A stretch of DNA of 64,000 nucleotides from CBDHEY01 sp965262305 (lineage in GTDB: Bacteria > Pseudomonadota > Gammaproteobacteria > Pseudomonadales > Cellvibrionaceae). The stretch is from NCBI GenBank assembly GCA_965262305.1, contig CBDHEY010000004.1, positions 1,178,001-1,242,000 on the forward strand, given 5' to 3'. Below the pieces are notes generated by a model. That model did not search any database. It was not told the origin of the DNA and worked only from the letters and a program-made list of their open reading frames with translations. A program made the translations under genes and the position numbers. Position 1 is the stretch's first letter, and the number at the start of each line of letters is the position of its first letter. This document shows positions 61,624-64,000 of the stretch, one piece after another.

Positions 61624-62691
61624 CTATTTATTTGTTTGATCGTGTTCGGATTTTAGTTCGCGTTCAGCTTTCAGTTTTTCGGATCTGGCTTCAGCCACTT
61701 CATAAGCGTGGACTATTCTCTGAACAATAGGATGTCGCACGACGTCTTTCGCGCCAAAAAAAGTGAAACTTATTCCATCCACCTTTTCTAAAACATTCAC
61801 TGCGTGCTTTAATCCAGACGCCTGCTGCTTTGGTAAGTCCACTTGCGATGGATCTCCGGTAATCACTGCAGTAGATCCAAAGCCAATACGCGTGAGGAAC
61901 ATTTTCATTTGTTCTCTCGTGGTGTTTTGGCTTTCGTCCAAAATAATATAAGAGTTATTCAGCGTACGGCCCCTCATATATGCAAGAGGAGCGATTTCAA
62001 TGATGTTTTTTTCAATGAGTTTTTCTACTGTTTCAAAACCCAACATTTCATAGAGGGCATCGTACAGTGGGCGTAAATACGGATCTACTTTTTGCGATAA
62101 GTCTCCTGGTAAAAAGCCAAGCTTTTCTCCAGCTTCAACTGCGGGTCTAACCAGTAGAATACGTTCAACTCGATCAGTAACCAGGGCTTCAACCGCACAG
62201 GCAACCGCTAGATACGTCTTTCCTGTTCCCGCTGGTCCAATTCCAAAATTTATATCATTACAACGTATTGCGTTGACGTAACCTTGCTGGTTTTCACCCC
62301 TGGGTCGAACCGTCTGTTTTTTAGTTTTTATCAAGCTTGCTTCTTCAGCTGCAGCGGCGATCTTTTCAGCTGAATCATTTTGTTTTGCTGCCATAGCAGA
62401 TTCTTGTATGACTAGGTGAACTTCATCTGGCGTAATTTCCTGACCGGATTCAGTTTCTGCGTATAGTTGTTTAAGTATGTTCGCTGCTTTTTTCGCGCTT
62501 TCAGGTTCAGACTTTCCTTTAGAATAAAACGAAAAAACATTGCCTCGGCGATGTATTTCAATGTTTAAACGTTTTTCAATCTGCTTGATATGACTGTCTA
62601 GTTGTCCGCATAGAGCGGCGAGTCTATGAGCATCGTTAGGTTCCAGGGTAATCGCCTGGGCGTTCGAAGTGTTCAAAAGCTTAAATTGCAC
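61624..62691 (-). CDS. ybeZ: PhoH-family ATPase (YbeZ-like)
   Basis: The P-loop ATPase PhoH domain shows Walker A in FGIGPAGTGKTYLAVACAVEAL, Walker B in NSYIILDESQNTTREQ and TRIGFGSTAVITGDPSQVDL. An N-terminal extension of about 120 residues contains a KH-like region. The gene lies directly upstream of ybeY, as in other gammaproteobacteria, where the two act together on ribosomal RNA. Length 355 aa is normal. Confidence 0.94.
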   Translation of the reverse strand: MQFKLLNTSNAQAITLEPNDAHRLAALCGQLDSHIKQIEKRLNIEIHRRGNVFSFYSKGKSEPESAKKAANILKQLYAETESGQEITPDEVHLVIQESAMAAKQNDSAEKIAAAAEEASLIKTKKQTVRPRGENQQGYVNAIRCNDINFGIGPAGTGKTYLAVACAVEALVTDRVERILLVRPAVEAGEKLGFLPGDLSQKVDPYLRPLYDALYEMLGFETVEKLIEKNIIEIAPLAYMRGRTLNNSYIILDESQNTTREQMKMFLTRIGFGSTAVITGDPSQVDLPKQQASGLKHAVNVLEKVDGISFTFFGAKDVVRHPIVQRIVHAYEVAEARSEKLKAERELKSEHDQTNK

Positions 62692-62804
62692 CTATTTTGC
62701 TTAAATTACAATCAGCCTACCTGATTCTTTTGTGGGATTAAAGCATTCTTTTATTAAATTTAATACTTTGAGGTATCTTTTTCAAAGTAATTATTACACC
62801 CATT

Positions 62805-64000
62805 TTAGCTATCCAGTTCTGACCCTAAAAGCGTGCCTCGCAGGGAGTTTGGTAGGGCTTCTTCTATTAATATGTCGGCAAACTTGCCTATTAATTCAGT
62901 TTGATCACAGCGAAAATTAACGACTCTATTGTTTTCCGTTCTACCTGAGAGTTGTCCCGGGTCTTTTTTGCTGTATCCTGTTACCAGTGTCCTCTCAGTA
63001 TTTCCCACCATTCTTCTCGCAATATTTTGCGCTTGTTGTGTAATTCTTGTTTGAAGAATACTTAATCGCTGCTTTTTAATGGATTCTGGCGTCTCATCAG
63101 GTAAATCTGCTGCTGGAGTTCCAGGCCGGGGGCTGTATATAAAGCTGAAAGATAGGTCAAACTCCATTTCTTCGATCAGTTTCATAGTTGCTGCAAAGTC
63201 CTCTTCTGTCTCTCCGGGAAAACCGACGATAAAATCGGAAGAAAAACAAATGTCTGGTCTAATTGATTTGAGTTTGCGCAACTTCGATTTATATTCGAGC
63301 ACTGTATGGCCGCGTTTCATCGCGGATAATATTCGGTCTGATCCACTTTGCACTGGCAAATGAATATGACTAACTAATTCTGGTGTGTTCGCATAGGCTT
63401 GAATTAAGCTTTCAGTAAACTCCACTGGGTGCGATGTTGTGTAGCGGATTCGATCGATTCCGTCGATTTCTGCAACTAAGGCGATAAGTTCTGCAAGGTC
63501 TACTTCACCTGTTTCACTGAATCCTCGATAGGCATTGACATTTTGACCTAATAGATTGATTTCTCGAACATCCTGTTTGGCAAGGTGCTGAATTTCCTCT
63601 AATACATCGGCTACCGGCCGACTTACTTCTTCACCTCGTGTATAGGGTACTACACAAAAGGTACAATATTTGGAACACCCTTCCATCACAGAGACAAAAG
63701 CCGAGCAACCGTCTGCTTCGGGTTCGGGTAAACGATCAAATTTCTCAATTTCTGGGAAGCTAATATCAACAACCACAGCACCATTATCTTGTTTTTGCTC
63801 ATTGAGCATTTCAGGCAACCGATGCAAGGTTTGCGGCCCGAAAATCAAGTCCACATAGGGTGCACGTTTGGCTATAGCATCTCCCTCTTGGCTGGCCACA
63901 CAGCCGCCTACTCCAATCACTAGCTCTGGTTTTTTATCTTTTAAGTGTTTCCAGCGTCCAAGTTGATGGAAAAGTTTCTCTTGCGCTTTTTCTCGAATAG
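62805..64000 (-). CDS. miaB: tRNA-2-methylthio-N6-dimethylallyladenosine synthase, 3' part
   Basis: Radical SAM methylthiotransferase that modifies A37 in tRNA. The gene is open at the window edge, so its first codons lie to the right of 64000. The SAM cluster motif CSKYCTFCVVPYTRGEEVS, VHLPVQSGSDRILSAMKRGH and the C-terminal TRAM region (near QLSGRTENNRVVNF) are all present. The internal GTG at 63918-63920 is not a start. It is the first gene of the miaB-phoH-ybeY-corC-lnt cluster. Confidence 0.96.
   Translation of the reverse strand, partial: IREKAQEKLFHQLGRWKHLKDKKPELVIGVGGCVASQEGDAIAKRAPYVDLIFGPQTLHRLPEMLNEQKQDNGAVVVDISFPEIEKFDRLPEPEADGCSAFVSVMEGCSKYCTFCVVPYTRGEEVSRPVADVLEEIQHLAKQDVREINLLGQNVNAYRGFSETGEVDLAELIALVAEIDGIDRIRYTTSHPVEFTESLIQAYANTPELVSHIHLPVQSGSDRILSAMKRGHTVLEYKSKLRKLKSIRPDICFSSDFIVGFPGETEEDFAATMKLIEEMEFDLSFSFIYSPRPGTPAADLPDETPESIKKQRLSILQTRITQQAQNIARRMVGNTERTLVTGYSKKDPGQLSGRTENNRVVNFRCDQTELIGKFADILIEEALPNSLRGTLLGSELDS

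Overview
The window comes from the chromosome of an A+T-rich gammaproteobacterium, most likely a marine, polysaccharide-degrading member of the Cellvibrionales (Saccharophagus/Teredinibacter-like). That placement is inference. It rests on a BioH-BioC fusion inside a bioB-bioF-bioHC-bioD operon, Pro-Thr-rich envelope lipoproteins with PKD-like and fibro-slime modules, DUF1800/DUF1501 pairs, and a miaB-phoH-ybeY-corC-lnt run. No rRNA, tRNA, CRISPR array or insertion sequence was recognised.

Positions 1-8562 are the distal part of a chromosomal integron cassette array. Thirteen complete attC sites (about 59-123 bp) and the end of a fourteenth separate small genes. No integrase is present; by cassette polarity it should lie left of the window. 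Cargo includes two toxin-antitoxin cassettes inserted backwards (VapBC, YefM-YoeB), a Tae4-family peptidoglycan amidase overlapping a small two-helix membrane protein, a possible Tse2-like toxin with a small overlapping partner, a DUF1963 protein, several lipoproteins or membrane proteins, and one gene broken by a stop codon. The array ends at 8562.

Positions 8650-16100 hold envelope and accessory genes on the minus strand: an M64-type metallopeptidase lipoprotein, a decayed gene with a membrane-protein neighbour (possibly a toxin and immunity remnant), and a 1191-residue lipoprotein with propeller, Pro-Thr, PKD-like and fibro-slime regions.

Positions 16374-27845 encode a coherent envelope machine: a coiled-coil periplasmic protein, three TPR proteins (two of them lipoproteins), a small secreted protein, an ExbB/TolQ protein, two ExbD/TolR proteins and a TonB-like protein with an AgmX/PglI-type C-terminus, plus three outer-membrane beta-barrel proteins beside them. 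The composition resembles the Agl/Glt trans-envelope machinery of Myxococcus. One ExbD has Asn where the proton-carrying Asp is expected.

Positions 27985-64000 are mostly core chromosome: cysE, srkA, a MarR regulator with two small secreted paralogues under near-identical palindromes, comF, the biotin operon, a two-gene split chemoreceptor candidate, a DUF1800/DUF1501 pair, a PAS histidine kinase, sthA, an NAD-malic enzyme, ppc, katG, a Gfo/Idh/MocA oxidoreductase, and finally lnt, corC, ybeY, phoH and miaB (miaB is cut by the window end).
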